This document shows positions 49,194 to 61,379 of a stretch of 64,000 nt of DNA, piece after piece (position 1 is the first letter of the stretch; each line of letters begins with the position of its first letter). The DNA comes from Echiichthys vipera (taxonomy: Eukaryota > Chordata > Actinopteri > Perciformes > Trachinidae): NCBI GenBank assembly GCA_963691815.1, contig OY829662.1, positions 2,018,676 to 2,082,675 of the forward strand, given 5' to 3'. A model generated the notes under the pieces. That model searched no databases and had not been told where the DNA came from. It saw only the letters and a list, made by a program, of their open reading frames with translations. The position numbers were made by a program, and so were the translations under genes.

Positions 49194-49392
49194 CTAAGGG
49201 CCGGACTAAGAACGGTTCCCAAAGACTCTATGGAACAACGAGGAACCTGTGGTTCAAGCCGGAAGAGTTTGTCCCTACACCTGTTTCACCCAGGCCTTCC
49301 TGTACGAGAAAACTGGCAAGTCATCAACCAGTGAACTCGACCAAACTGGACCCTAATCCCACCACACCTGTCCTCCCTGCAGTCTGAACCAC

Positions 49393-50044
49393 TTGGAGCC
49401 TGGTGCTCCTGGTCTCCCATGACAGAGTGGTCTGGAGCCTGGTGCTCCTGGTTTCCCATGGCAGAGTGGTCTGGAGCCTGGTGCTCCTGGTTTCCCATGG
49501 CAGAGTGGTCTGGAGCCTGGTGCTCCTGGTTTCCCATGGCAGAGTGGTCTGGAGCCTGGTGCTCCTGGTTTCCCATGGCAGAGTGGTCTGGAGCCTGGTG
49601 CTCCTGGTTTCCCATGGCAGAGTGGTCTGGAGCCTGGTGCTATTGGTTTCCCATGGCAGAGTGGTCTGGAGCCGGGTGCTATTGGTTTCCCATGACAGAG
49701 TGGTCTGGAGCCTGGTGCTCCTGGTCTCCCATGGCAGAGTGGTCTGGAGCCCGGTGCTCCTGGTCTCCAATGGCAGAGTGGTCTGGAGCCTGGTGCTCCT
49801 GGTCTCCCATGGCAGAGTGGTCTGGAGCCTGGTACTCCTGGTCTCCCATGGCAGAGTGGTCTGGAGCCTGGTGATCCTGGTCTCCCATGGCAGAGTGGTC
49901 TGGAGCCTGGTGCTCCTGGTCTCCAATGGCAGAGAGGTCTGGAGCCCGGTGCTCCTGGTCTCCAATGGCAGAGAGGTCGGGAGCCTGGTGCTCCTGGTCT
50001 CCCATGGCAGAGTGGTCGGGAGCCTGGTGCTCCTGGTCTCCCAT
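49393..50044. repeat. 39-bp minisatellite, block 2 (about 17 copies)
   Basis: Same unit as block 1. The CATGGCAG / CAATGGCAG / CATGACAG and GGTCTCC / GGTTTCC variants are clustered: the left units carry GGTTTCC and the right units GGTCTCC. Long collagen-like frames (up to 303 codons) on both strands are periodicity artefacts. Confidence 0.95.
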
Positions 50045-50331
50045 AGCAGAGTGGTCTCAGGCGAGGGGTCCTCCATTTGTGATATCCGCGGTTCGATCCC
50101 CACCTCCCCCGGTCCACGTGTGGAAGTGTTCTTGGGCAAGACACTGAAGACACTGAACCCTGAATTGCTCCCCGTGCTGCGCATGGGAGTGTGAATGTGG
50201 TGTGAATGGTCAGATTAGATGGTCTGTAGATGTCCACCGCCATCAGTGTGAATGTGACAAACACTGTGAAAGCGCCTTGAGTAGTCAGAAGACTAGAAAG
50301 GTGCTATACAAGTAGTCCATTTACTATTAGT
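50045..50331 (+). mobile_element. Second tRNA-derived SINE family, copy adjoining 39-bp minisatellite
   Basis: Starts CAGAGTGGTCTCAGGCGAG, has B box GGTTCGATCCCC near 50090, body GTTCTTGGGCAAGACACTG, and ends AAGCGCCTTGAGTAGTCAG to AGTAGTCCATTTACT. Its first bases are the repeat unit of the minisatellite immediately to the left. Confidence 0.75.
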
Positions 50332-50455
50332 ATGTAGTAGGGAATAGAAAAGTGTTGGACCATACTGTACCTATATCCGTGGTATACAGTAGATATAACA
50401 AATGGACTCTCACATGATCTTTGTAGGCCGGGAGAAAATGTTCTGCGTCCTTTCG

Positions 50456-50676
50456 GCTGCAGTAGCTCAGTAGCTCAGTCCATAGGTGACTCAGTCTTCG
50501 AGTCCCTGTGTGGACCATGAATGGAGCATCTCCTGGGCACTGCCGAGGTGCTATTGAGCAAGGCACCCAACCCCCAACTGCTCAGGGCGCTGATCCACTG
50601 GCAGCCCTCCTGCTCTGACATCTCTCCTTAATTGCATGTATTTAGGTCCTGTTGGTGCATGTGTGTGTATTACGGG

Positions 50677-50739
<63 letters not shown>

Positions 50740-50740
50740 C
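50456..50740 (+). mobile_element. Third tRNA-like SINE with GT tail
   Basis: AGTAGCTCAGTCCATAGGTGA and a degenerate B box (CTTCGAGTCCC) head a body with CTCCTGGGCACTGCCGAGGT, GAGCAAGGCACCCAACCCCC and TCTGACATCTCTCCTTAATTGC, ending in a (GT)n tract. The layout is typical of a widespread fish SINE. Confidence 0.7.
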
Positions 50741-50898
50741 GTGAAAAACAACAGTTCTTCTTCTTCTTAGATGGCAGAAACGTAAAATACCTTGTGAGGA
50801 GTTTGTTTGTGCACATTTTTATAGGCTGACCATGAGACCCTTTCCTTTTTAACCCTGATTCTTATCGTTCAAATCTAAACGATGAAAGAAAGAACTAA

Positions 50899-51481
50899 GG
50901 GCGCACTCACTCTGTCCATCGGCACCGTGCCCAAACAGGTTTCATGGCTAAAGTCTGGTTCAGTGCAACCGTACTGCGTCTAGCTGCGGCACGCTTGCCG
51001 TCCACGGCCCGTTTGGGAGAGGTGGGCTTTTGTAAAGCACGTTTGCACGTGTACGAGCACGAGCGTGTGCACGTGTACGAGCACGAGGCCTATGGCGGTT
51101 CTGAGGTCATTTCCTGTGCGCCTGTTGGGACATAGAAAAAAGAAGGAGGGACCATGCACGGACATTTCAAACAATGGCGGCGAAAGGTTCACGTTGGTGT
51201 GATGCAGAGGTGGAGTGTTTACTGCAGATTTGGTCGATGAAAAGATTCAAAAACAGTCGACAAGACGCACAAAAACTCCGAGGTCTACGGAAAGATCTGG
51301 AAACAAAGCCACGCATCGCCATGACGTCATCAATGCGTGTGACGTGTTACGGCGTGATGACGTATAGGCAGCAAGAAGCATTCTCCGAGGCCCAGGTAGT
51401 GTGAGTACAAACGGGCCTGGAGGGGGGGACAAGGACCCTAAAGCACGGGGCACGGTGCGGAGGGACAGTGTGAGTGCGCCC
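50899..51481 (+). mobile_element. Harbinger-like non-autonomous element, copy 6 (583 bp)
   Basis: TAA at 50896-50898 and TTAA from 51482 flank inverted ends GGGCGCACTCACTCTGTCC and GGACAGTGTGAGTGCGCCC. The Myb/SANT-like frame is open at 51174-51404 on the plus strand. The internal segment has runs of CACGTGTACGAGCACGAG that recur in the other long copies. Confidence 0.82.
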
Positions 51482-51939
51482 TTAACGTCTGATTTAAACA
51501 GGGTTCACACGGGGCCTCGGGCACAGCACATTCACATCGTGCACATTTCAACGTGGAACGGCAGAGACACAAAAAAAACAACAGTGTTTTCTCAATTTTT
51601 CTTTCAATCTTGTTTTTTGGCTGCGACAAAAAGAATCCCATCTCCCGTTGTTTGCCGAGGCTCAAAGGATTAAACAAAGTCAACAATGATGGAGAGGCGC
51701 TGATCTTTTGAAGTATTTACATTTGTGTGTTTCCGTGTCTTCTCCTTCCCCCTGAAGGCGCGCGTCTGTGTTCTCCCCCCTCGCAGGCTCCGGTCTGAGT
51801 TTGCCTTTGCTCCGGTTGGGTAAATGGCGCTCTCCGCGACAGACAGGTGCGCTCCATCTTTTAAACCCCGGGGGGAGTTTGGCAGGAGACAAATGGGTCT
51901 GGGAGGGTCACCTACGCCCCCGTTCCACCTGGCTCATCT

Positions 51940-51980
51940 CACATGCAGCCGTGGTGCATCATGGGATTTGTAGTCTTAGT
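51940..51980. promoter_or_regulatory. ZNF143/SBS-like site
   Basis: GCATCATGGGATTTGTAGTC is, on the minus strand, GACTACAAATCCCATGATGC, close to the ZNF143 motif ACTACAAxTCCCAG. It lies in a GC-rich block at 51.75-52.0 kb. A gene start nearby was not identified. Confidence 0.3.
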
Positions 51981-52058
51981 CCCAATCCGCCCCACGCACG
52001 CAGAAACTCATCACTCACCACAAAACAGCGCCGACACACCGCAGCTGAAGTAGACAAG

Positions 52059-52064
52059 TTTATT
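52059..52064 (-). terminator. Candidate poly(A) signal for a minus-strand transcript
   Basis: AATAAA on the minus strand, followed within ~30 bases by a GT-rich stretch (GCGGTGTGTCGG). It would end the 3'UTR-like tract running from 58.5 kb. Confidence 0.3.
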
Positions 52065-53320
52065 AATGATAATAATGAGGATGATGAGGATGATGATAAT
52101 ATTAATAATTAGTCATAATTATAATAACGTTAATGTCATAATAAATAGAACTCTTCATCTGAAGCACAGAAAGAGAAGCATACAGAAAGAGAAAAAACAA
52201 AAACACAAAGTTCAGAGTACAGAGCCAGAGGACGGGGGGCAGGGACTTCTAGAGACATCTTTTTTTTTTTTTAACCTTTCAATATATCCATTTAATTTTT
52301 TAACATTTTTAAACTTTATTTAACTGGAACATTTACAAAAAGGAGAAAGAGATAGATTTTAAAAAATCCTTATAAATAAATTTTGTCATTATTAGAACAA
52401 AATACAAGATTTGGGGGAAGTCAGAGGACGTCGTTTTTTTTTTTAATCTATTTTCTTTTTCCCCCTGAAAGGACGGCTGGGGGAGGAGGTGAGGGGCAAG
52501 GACGGGTGAGGGTCATTATGTACAGAACACCAGGAATACAAAAGGGGCCAGTCGACTCACATACTAGAAGGCTAGGGATGGCGGGAGGGGGGTGTCGCAT
52601 GGGGCGGGTCTGTCGGGGTCAGGGCGGGGGGACTCTCAGAGGGGGACATCCTGTTAGTGTCACAGCTCAAACAGTTGTGCTCAGGAAGATCAGGACCAGG
52701 TATACTGAAGGCATCTGAAGGAAGGAGGGAGGGAAGGAGGGGAGGGAGGGTCGCTTTCACCCCGCCCCCGCTGAGGTGCAGGCTGGAGCTTTACACACAC
52801 TCACATTTTTGTAAAAAAGGCCGAACTCCTCCGCGGCGCAGCAGAGACAAACAACCACCGTTGAGTGAGAGCGCACGACGAACACAATGAAAAATCCATA
52901 CCTGACCACTGATGTAAGTACGGCTGCTAATACGGAAGACCAGCGAGACTAAGTAGTTTGATTCACATTAATATCCCAACAATAAATATATTTTATATGG
53001 ACAACAGATCAAATATGACGTGGAACAGGCTGTCACAGAACATACTAAGGCAATAAAGTCTCAGGTGTGTTTTTCACTGATTACTCGGCCGCCATGACGC
53101 TCGGTCAGAGAAGAGCTGTCCGAGCATCATGGGAGCTGGAGTAGTGGAGCGTTCAAGATGCGTTGTTGTAGTTTCTGACTTCGTCTGTCCCCAAGTGCCC
53201 GAAACATTGGTGTTTCATTGGTTTCTGCCCAGTGTGTACGAAGACACCTCAGTCTTTCTGTATAGAGATACGGTATAGAGATAGTTTTTGATTGAAACTC
53301 CGGGTAGGGAATGAGTCCTG

Positions 53321-53931
53321 ACCCCAAGTGAAGGAGTTCAAGTCCCTCGGGATCACGTTCACGAGTGAGGGGACGATGGAGCGTGAGTTTGGCCGGAGAA
53401 CCGGAGCAGCGGGGGTGGTGCTGCAGTCGCTCTACCGCACCGTTGTGACGAAAAGAGAGCTGAGGAAGGCAAAGCTCTGGATCTATTGGTCAGTCTTGGT
53501 TCCTACCTTCACCTGTGGTCATGAAAGCTGGGTCAGGACCCAAAGAACCAGGTCGTGGGTACAAGCAGCAGAAATGTGTTTCCTCAGGAGGGGGGCTGGA
53601 GTCTCCCTTAGAGAGAGGGGGAGAGGTTCAGCATCCGTGAGGAACTCGGAGTAGAGCCGCTGCTCCTTTGCGTTGAAAGGAGCCAGTTGAGGTGGTTCAG
53701 GATCATCTGGTAAGGATGAACCCTGGGCGCCTCCCTAGGGAGGTGTTCCAGGCACGTCCAGCTGGGAGGAGGCCTCGGGGAAGACCCAGGACCAGGTGGA
53801 GAGATTAGATCTCCACACTGGCCTGGGAACGCCTCAGGATCCCCCAGTTAGAGCTGGTTAATGTGGCCCGGAAAAGGGAAGTTTGGGGTCCCCTGCTGGA
53901 GCTGCTGCCCCCGAGACCCGACCCCGGATAA
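53321..53931 (+). mobile_element. Rex3/RTE-type retrotransposon fragment
   Basis: Closely related to the 44.7-kb copy, sharing the start CCCCAAGTGAAGGAGTTC and the same frameshift and TAG. It extends further right to CGACCCCGGATAATAAG, just short of the GATGA tail. It lies inside the 3'UTR-like tract of a possible minus-strand gene, in the opposite orientation. Confidence 0.78.
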
Positions 53932-56900
53932 TAAGTTTCTTTCCAAACTTTATCCTTATTGTTTCCTTTTTAGAGATATAATTATAATAACAGAGGGTGT
54001 AAAAAGGAAATACAAATAAAGCCAACAGAGCCTATAGGGGGAATAGAATATAGATTCTATTTAGACAACTTTACTATTTATACATTTTTTAAAAAACTAC
54101 ATGTTACCTTTTTCCCCGGCACTTTGCAAAATAATCTGAAATGGTTGTGAGATCATATTTGGATCCTTTGTGTGTTAAGCTGCAGACACCAACAACGTTT
54201 CTTTCTGTCATTGACATCAACTGCACCAGTTGTGGAATTCGAAACATACGTCGGAAACATCGGAAACGCCGGTTTCACGACATTTTGCTGAGTTTTAACT
54301 GCGATAAACGGATCAAAAGTACCGCAGAATAGCTTCATCATTATGCAGATTTGTTAAAAATTCTGAATTCACGCTTCATCAAGTCTGCGACAAGGAGACG
54401 ACAAGCAAACAACTTTTAAGACGCTTGTTTTCTGAATGATGAGTGAGTTTGGATCCAGCAGGGCGGCGCCATGCAGGGGAATCACAACGCTGGTTGGCTC
54501 TCGTGGCACAGCGTCTCGCTCGAGTTGAAACATTTCATCGGCAATGACTTTTTTCACGTTCCTCGTTCTGCATTGGTGTCGATTCACATCTTTGCATTGA
54601 CTCTGCATATAACTGCGAAACGCTCGCTCTACATTTGATGTGAACACACCTTCAAAGATGGCCTCCGTTCTGGCAGCGACAAGGGTCTCGACCGAGCTTT
54701 GGCGTCTCGTGAGCCATTTAAGAAATATTTACACCTTCAGTTGGAACCAATGGGCTTGGAGACAGGAAGTCAGAAAGTACAGATGGTCTCGGTGTTTAAG
54801 AGTAGCGCCGGCCACACCCCTAAGATTTTATAAACTACTAGCAAACTAGACTGCGTAGATAACAGCGGTGACATCATCTCTGTTTTCGTTGCAAAGTGCA
54901 TAGATCATTCAGTGGACAAAATCAGGTCACGGGACCGAAACCTAACGATGATAAGCCAGAAAACAAAAGCGGTGGTTCTTTATCTCTGTCGGCCGTTGAG
55001 CTGATTTTTCGCCTCCCAGGAAGTTCCCATCAAAGTAAAGCTCCAACCTGCTCCCGAGTCGTTCCTGACCCACCGCGGGTGTGAGGCGCTGTAAGTAGGC
55101 CAGATGAATCATGTGACTCTCAGAGACAAACCTACAGGTATAAAAATGCCTAAGCCTGCATATGATCGCTGCATGGGAGAACAAATGACCGACTTTACCC
55201 CAATTAGACTTCACAACAGTTAGTTGCCATGATATAGATACTCTTTGTAATATATGAGAAGCTGTCTACAGATGAACAGAGGTCGCGTGGGTAGGAGCCC
55301 TGATTCAGAACAAGTTTTTTTTCCTTTTTTTAAACCTGAAATAAGATGAAGTTAATCAAGAAGTGTGAGGTGAGATTTACTGTACAGGATATTAACAGTA
55401 CACACTGTAGTTTTGTACAGGAAGCCAGGAGCTTAACCTAGTGTTACCTTCTTGGAACAATTCACACAAAACCACTACTGCAGAAGTAGTGTACCCTGAA
55501 CTCTCAAACAAAGTTGTGCTTCACCCGAAACCTGCTCGCCTCTGATCAAAAAGTTTCTCTTTCAGGGCCAGCAGGTTACATTCCAGTATGCAATAAAAGC
55601 GCCTGCCCACCAGGGTCAGCACGAGAACAGCAGTTCAGGAAGCTGCGAGCCGGTGCTTCATCAGCAGGGGCCCCTTAGATCAGCAGAAGAGCGAGCTCTT
55701 CCTCAGCAGTGACGAGCGAATGAAATCTGGGTCACGTCAATACACATCCGGGCTCCGCTGTCATCACAGAGTCTCGCTGTCTCCTGATCAAAGAGCACTG
55801 AGACTGTGTGTTCAAATCATACTTTGGTTCAAGTAAGAAAAGAAAAATCAATATTCATAAACTTTTTATCTGACACTCACAACACCTTGCGCTAATTAGC
55901 GAGTCTTCCCAGCTCCAATGAAGGAGTGAAGGCTGAAATTACTGCAGATGTGGTTCTTTTTTCCTGAAGTGTCTGTCGGGTTAAAGGAGGATGGGATGTT
56001 TTGCATTTGATGGGGAAAGAAATGTGGTATTGTGTTGTCAGTGTATGAGTATCTGCACAGGTGTGTGTGTGTGTGTGTGTTTGTGTAAAGGGGGGGTTCA
56101 GGGGAGATCAGTTCACACTATCACCATCACACTTTCAATCATATAACACATGATCACATGTTACAGTAAATATCAGGGACATATTTAGTTGGAGGGGGTC
56201 TGATATCTATGTTCGGGGGCCAGGGGCTTTTCCTGCCCACCCCCTCTACTCCCTGACATCACCACAGCCCATATAATAGATATGTATATATATTTATATA
56301 CAGGAAAAGAATACATACGTATCGGACACCCTAGACATTAATGTACATTCAAAGAACTGAACCAACATTCTCGTTTAAACACGTTTACAGTGACTCTTCT
56401 GATATAAAGAATTAAGGTTTCGCTTCCACCAAAATTAAAACCTTTTTTTCCCCTTTAAACGTTTTCAGTGCTGCAAATAACAAAACTAAACACACAAATC
56501 AATATTCTCAGAATACATTGACAAAAGAAATTGACATATTTGAGCCCTCGTTCCTTGTTACCGTCGGATGGGCACTACTGTATTTCTATAATGTTTTTAT
56601 CTAGCGACATAGTCTATATGCCTCAGGCTTGTGTTTTGGTTATGCACCTGCTGATGTAGTACAATGGGATTATTCGGTTATAATTCAATTTGTTACATGG
56701 ACGTTGATGAGTTATTCTCGTCAGGTGGAAACGTGCATCCTTGGTATTTACGCACCTTTTCATCACGTTGGTCTGATAGTTTGTCCGTCTCTGCAGAGTG
56801 ACACAAAGGCTCGGGCTCGGAGTCTGGCAGGTGAGTAAAGTCGGCGACTTCTGCGCCATTTTCTCTAACTAGTCCTCAGTCATTGACCTCTGCTGGGGCG

Positions 56901-57373
56901 TGGAGAGGGGCAGACCGGGGAGGCTCGGCTTTATACCGTCTCACCGTCCCGCCGTGGCTCACCCCCCCCGCTCCCCAAATGTTGTAAACCAGTGACGCCT
57001 CCCATTGGGGAGGGCGGGGATGCCCAATGGTGCTGCCAGGAGAAAGTGACATCACGACAGTATCCACGGGGGACGCTGTTAACAGTAGGCGCTGCGGGCC
57101 AGTGACACCGCAACAAGAAGGAAGGAGCGACATCACCAGCTCAAAAAAAAGGAAGGAAGCAAGGAAGGAAGGAAGGAGGGAGGGAAGGAGGTCGAGGGAG
57201 GGGGAGGTTGGAAGGAAGAAGGCGGAGCAGTGAGACCAGGAGGCCGACCTTTGACTCCACCCCCAGGAAGTACAGCGTAGAAAGTGCTTCTGCTTGGATG
57301 CCGAGCTCTCCCTGCCACCTTTTCTGTTTATGTTTACACGACCTCGGCGACAGAGCAGTGTGCCATAGAGAGA

Positions 57374-57410
57374 GGAGGGGGGTCGGGGACGGGGAAGGGG
57401 GACGGGGTGT
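57374..57410 (+). other. G-quadruplex-prone tract
   Basis: Runs GGAGGGGGG, GGGGACGGGG, GGGGGACGGGG satisfy the G4 pattern on plus (i.e. C-rich on the possible minus-strand UTR). Confidence 0.6.
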
Positions 57411-58520
57411 CCTCCCTCCTCCTTCCTGCATACCACAGAATCAGCATCAAGGGCCAACTGTTCATCTCCCTTACCAAAAAACATAAAAACAGATTTGTAC
57501 ATATATACTGCTTTATACACACTTTTTTTTTTACCATTGTAAATCACAAAAGTATAGAAAAATAAAATGTTTTATAATAACGGGACACTTTTCATTCTCT
57601 CTCTGTCTTTTCTACCCGGCAAAAAGGTGGTCCCTGGTGGAAACTGGCTCACTCCGTCTGTCAAGTTTGTGGCTGGTTTGACACCGCTGCCGCGGCGCCA
57701 CTTTGTACGCCTCCCGTCTTCCCTCACCAGCCTCAGTAGAGGGACTCCTTCTCTTCGTCTTCTTCTTGTTATTTTCTTAAAGCTAGTTCTCCTCTCTTCG
57801 TTGTTTTCATCTGTGATGTCCATCAATACTGAGTACAGCTCTTCCTTTTGTATTTACTGGAAACAGGAGAGAGAAGTGGGGAGACTGGTGAATAAGCAGA
57901 ATGTATTGTTATTACGATAGGCAGAATATAGAATAAGAGGTTTTAGCAGCAAGTTTACGCCTTTCTGAGCAACTTTTTAGGAGTGAGGGTTCGTGTCACA
58001 GAAAGTATAATCTAGAAAATAGTTCTTTGAAAAACAAAATACAAGGAAACATACGTGAAAATGTATGGAATAAACAACCCCCTCCTGACGCAACACTTCC
58101 CCCCATCTGTGTGATGTGCACTGTTACAAGGAAGAAGAGTTCACGATGTAAGGTTAAGAGACAGAGAGTCAGAACAACTGAAAGGAAACAACGTTTAAAA
58201 CTGTACTGCGGAAAAAAAAAAAGTTTGAGCGCAGAAGAGACAACAGCTCCATTCGCGTTTCATCCCGTTCTTGTAATGTGGCACAAAAAGAAGTGGGAGC
58301 AGAGGCCTAACGCCTGCCAAAGCTACTGCGACGGCTCTCCCCAGAATAAAGATCAGAGCGCTCTGTAATCATACAAGTGGAGATCGGCAGTTTGGCAGTG
58401 CAAAGTGAAAGTCTCAGTGTAATGGGGCTGGATGGAAGCAGGGGTGAGGGGGGGTGAGGGGAAGTGTTGGGGGGGCAGGCGAGGCAAGTGTCCCAGGACC
58501 CTCGTCATGACAGATGCTGG

Positions 58521-58557
58521 CTAACTCGGAGTGATCTCCAGCAGCTCCGTGGAGCTT
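58521..58557 (-). CDS. Possible terminal coding exon of an unidentified minus-strand gene
   Basis: On the minus strand, TTTCTCTCTTTAATTTTTTT then TGTCAG is a strong 3' splice acceptor ending at 58558. One frame after it reads SSTELLEITPS then TAG at 58523-58521. A second frame (KLHGAAGDHSELASICHDEG...) stays open to 58414 and is proline-rich. No upstream exon was identified, although another acceptor-like site with a short frame (SSTSLLPVSEDYM then stop) occurs on the same strand near 58.89 kb. The product is unknown. Confidence 0.2.
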
Positions 58558-60047
58558 CTGACAAAAAAAATTAAAGAGAGAAACGAAAGAAGAGGAGGCT
58601 TTAATTTGGAAACGTCTTTGTAGTGCGCGACTCCCCCCACCCCTCCTAATCCTGGGAGACAAACAAGTGGCGTGCTCAATCAGCGTCCACACCCTTGTAT
58701 CTGTCTCGTGGTGGAACTGGCCCTCGCCGCCTCCTCCTATCTATCTATTCTATACCTCGGATTTACCGAGCGCTCACCGGGGACCGCCGTACTAAAATAT
58801 CCACATGCAGTCTTATAGCTCAGCAGGGAGGCGGCACAATAGCACCGGAGCTACATATAGTCCTCACTGACAGGCAGCAGAGAAGTAGAGGAGCTGCAGA
58901 GGAAATATATTAATCACCCACGGACGCGAAGGATTCAGGGGAGGGTTCGTCCTGGAATTACAGCCTGTGCTCCTTTCACCCATAGTTTGTTAAAACAAGT
59001 TTCGTAAAACATTACAAAAGAAGATGCATTCGTCGACTTAGACCCAGTGATGTCGAGACATGTACATGTGTGTGTCTGAGATTTCTGCCGACTCCTCGAT
59101 ACAATGGTTTGCGGTGCTCAATGCATTCAAACCTTGAAATTGACGTTCCTAAAAAACCTCGTCTATTGTCAGAATGTGATGGCCGAGAGAGTTCAACACA
59201 CTGACAGGCTTTCCTTATATTCTGTCTGGACTCATAACTATGAAAAGTAAAGTTCTGTAATCTGTGAAATTACATCCCGAGCAAAAAAGAGAAACTAGAC
59301 GACGTAGTATAAAAGCGTAGGGAGGAGGGTCGGGCTGGTGGATGGGTCCCAAAAAACTGGAAAGACAGAGCCACAGGTCAGCCACAGCACATCCTTTTTT
59401 CCGAGCCTAACCACGTCGTTTTGTTTCCTAGACTACTTCTCACGCCCCTCCCCCTCTACCACCGAGCTCCCTCCCATCGTGCTCCTTCTCGTCAGTGCGC
59501 GTGCACCAGATTTCTGTGAACGCGCCCATCTCTTCAGCAACAATCAGCGGGACGGAGTACATGCTACACGGAGGTAGGCTGGCTAACTTACTCAAAGATA
59601 GCGATTATTAGCGTCATTTAGCGTAAGCTTAGCTTGGCGTACATAACGGTTAATACTTCTTAGATGACAATACACACGTCACTGTTTCTGTGCTGATATT
59701 AAAGTTGTGAAGCTAACAATGTGATTAAAAGTATAGATTATAAGCAGTTAGATTCTACACTAGCTACCTTATGGATACGTACTCATTTCAGCTTTAGCGC
59801 TAGAAGCTACTGAGTACTTGCTGTACTCTAAATGAGCTCATTTGCGCTGATTGGACCAGGGTGCGTCGGATTTTTGCTAAACAAATAACTTTTTTTTATT
59901 AAACCGGCTGATTTACGTTGTTCTATCGGAGCAGCTTTAAGGTAACCAGTCATAGAACGGTAGTTTTGGTGCCTGAACTCAAACGTCCAATCCGTTTCCG
60001 TCATATTTCGTAAAATATGATAATTGTTGTGCATAACTTTTCGGAAC
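58558..60047. other. No gene confirmed
   Basis: Two further acceptor-like sites on the minus strand (near 58.89 kb, and near 59.38 kb with CTCTGTCTTTCCAG) precede short open frames, but none has a matching donor or recognisable product. Confidence 0.3.
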
Positions 60048-60061
60048 ATTTTATAGAAACA

Positions 60062-60743
60062 GGCCTGTGAATGTTCTCGTGTGTCCAGGTCGTCGTTACC
60101 CTCAAAGCAATTTCAGTCAAAAGCAACTGGACTTGGTTGTTTGTCTAGGAAGACGTTTCACCTCTCATCCAAGAGGCTTCATCAGTTCATGTACGCATCT
60201 GACCAGGCTGGGACTGGACCAGGACCAGGACCAGGACCAGGCTGGGACAGGACCAGGACCAGGACCAGGACCAGGCTGGCACTGGACCAGGACAAGGACC
60301 AGGCTGGGACTGAACTCACTGGTGTGGAGATCCAAGTATTTAACCTCTCACAAGGCAGATGATGTCACTGGAACCCTTTGTGCTCCAACGACGGTCCTTA
60401 AGACTCAATAGAGCACTAACGTAGTCCAGACCTACTTCCACCAACCACTGGACCAGGACCAGGACCAGGACTGGACCAGCACTAACGTAGTCCAAACCAA
60501 CTTCCCACCAACGACTGCCACTCTAACGACGGTCGTTGGCACTTGGAGCACAAAGGGTTCCAGTGACATCATCGGCCTTGTGAGAGGTTAAATACCTGGA
60601 TCTCCACACCAGTTAGTTGGACCAGTCCCAGCCTGGTCCTGGTCCTGGTCCTGGACCAGTCCCAGTCTGGTCCTGGTCCTGGTCCAGGTCCAGGTCCAGT
60701 CCAAGCCTGATCCAGTTGCTTTTGACTGAAATCGCTTTGAGGA
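60062..60743. mobile_element. Palindromic Penelope-derived element, copy D
   Basis: Flanked by TTTTATAGAAACA (ending 60061) and TTTCATAGAAACA (ending 60756). The left half (arm, GACCAGG tandem units, TGGTGTGGAGATCC, CCTCTCACAAGGC, GTCACTGGAACCC) is mirrored in the right half (GGGTTCCAGTGAC, GCCTTGTGAGAGG, GGATCTCCACACCA, GTCCCAGCCTGG). It is therefore close to a full-length palindrome about a centre near 60.45 kb. Confidence 0.82.
60152..60185 (-). ncRNA. Hammerhead-like core (copy D, left arm)
   Basis: Minus strand CTGATGA ... GAAACGTC, stem II CCTCT/AGAGG intact. Core bases unchanged relative to copies A and C despite changes elsewhere in the arms. Confidence 0.28.
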
Positions 60744-60759
60744 TTTCATAGAAACATGT

Positions 60760-60918
60760 TGATTTGTTATCAAATTGGTCAATTTAAAGTGCTTCTTTTC
60801 GTCAAAGTTAAAAAGATATTTTCTTAATTCTCATTGCGTTGAGCTCTCTCGGTCGCCATAGCAACAGTACTTATTTAAGCGTCTACGTGTCCAGACATCA
60901 CCGGGGCTACGCGAGTCA
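60760..60918. repeat. Local duplicate of 63.0-kb segment, with X-box
   Basis: About 160 bp (TCAATTTAAAGTGCTTCTTT ... TTCTTAATTCTCATTGCGTT ... CAGACATCACCxGGGCTACG) matches 63010-63173. It sits directly right of Penelope-derived copy D. Confidence 0.8.
60852..60865 (+). promoter_or_regulatory. RFX X-box-like motif
   Basis: GTCGCCATAGCAAC fits the X-box consensus GTNRCC-N(0-3)-RGYAAC bound by RFX factors. No gene start was found nearby; function is inferred only from the motif. Confidence 0.4.
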
Positions 60919-61289
60919 ATGCTTTTCAGATATAAGATGCACACAAACAATACAAAAAAACAACAGCATCAACGAGGACATCCATGTGTGAAGGCAGACA
61001 TAATGTTCTTATAACTGCTTTATTCTGACACTCAAAACAATCAGAGATTACTTATATGTCACATATCGACAACAGAAAGAAGTCATGGGTGGAGAAAGAA
61101 AGATCATAATAATATACTTTTACCTATGAAATGAATCCAAAAGAAGAAAATGTACTTTACACCTTTCAGACAATATATTCTCGTTATAGAAATGACACAC
61201 AGTTCAAGTTGAAAATACACAGATAACCCCACTTCATATAGGAATACATATAAAACAGTTACTCAGAGAGAATTGCGATATATCGTGTG

Positions 61290-61379
<90 letters not shown>

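Larger units (their letters stand above)
52065..58413 (-). other. Long non-coding tract, possibly a 3'UTR
   Basis: 6.3 kb with no convincing coding frame. It is AT-rich with oligo-T/A runs, several TGTACA-type motifs (55380-55430, 57490), and few interspersed repeats apart from the Rex3 fragment at 53.3 kb and a possible MITE end near 54.65 kb. G-rich/C-rich blocks occur at 52460-52640, 57150-57240 and 57370-57420. If the 58.5-kb terminal exon is real, this would be its 3'UTR; otherwise it is intergenic. Confidence 0.25.

Noticed and set aside
49324..50264. Frames of 263-303 codons with collagen-like repeats
   Set aside because: 39-bp minisatellite is a multiple of three and is open in several frames on both strands; includes SINE sequence.
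54369..54651. Minus-strand 92-codon frame with SNVERAFRSYMQ
   Set aside because: Starts at GGTGTGTTCACATC, the look of a fish MITE terminus; no matching second end and no protein similarity recognised, so neither a gene nor a full element is called.
56876..57547. 223-codon minus-strand frame
   Set aside because: Low-complexity (Pro/Leu/Ser) over GGAA/GGGA tracts; no domain recognised.
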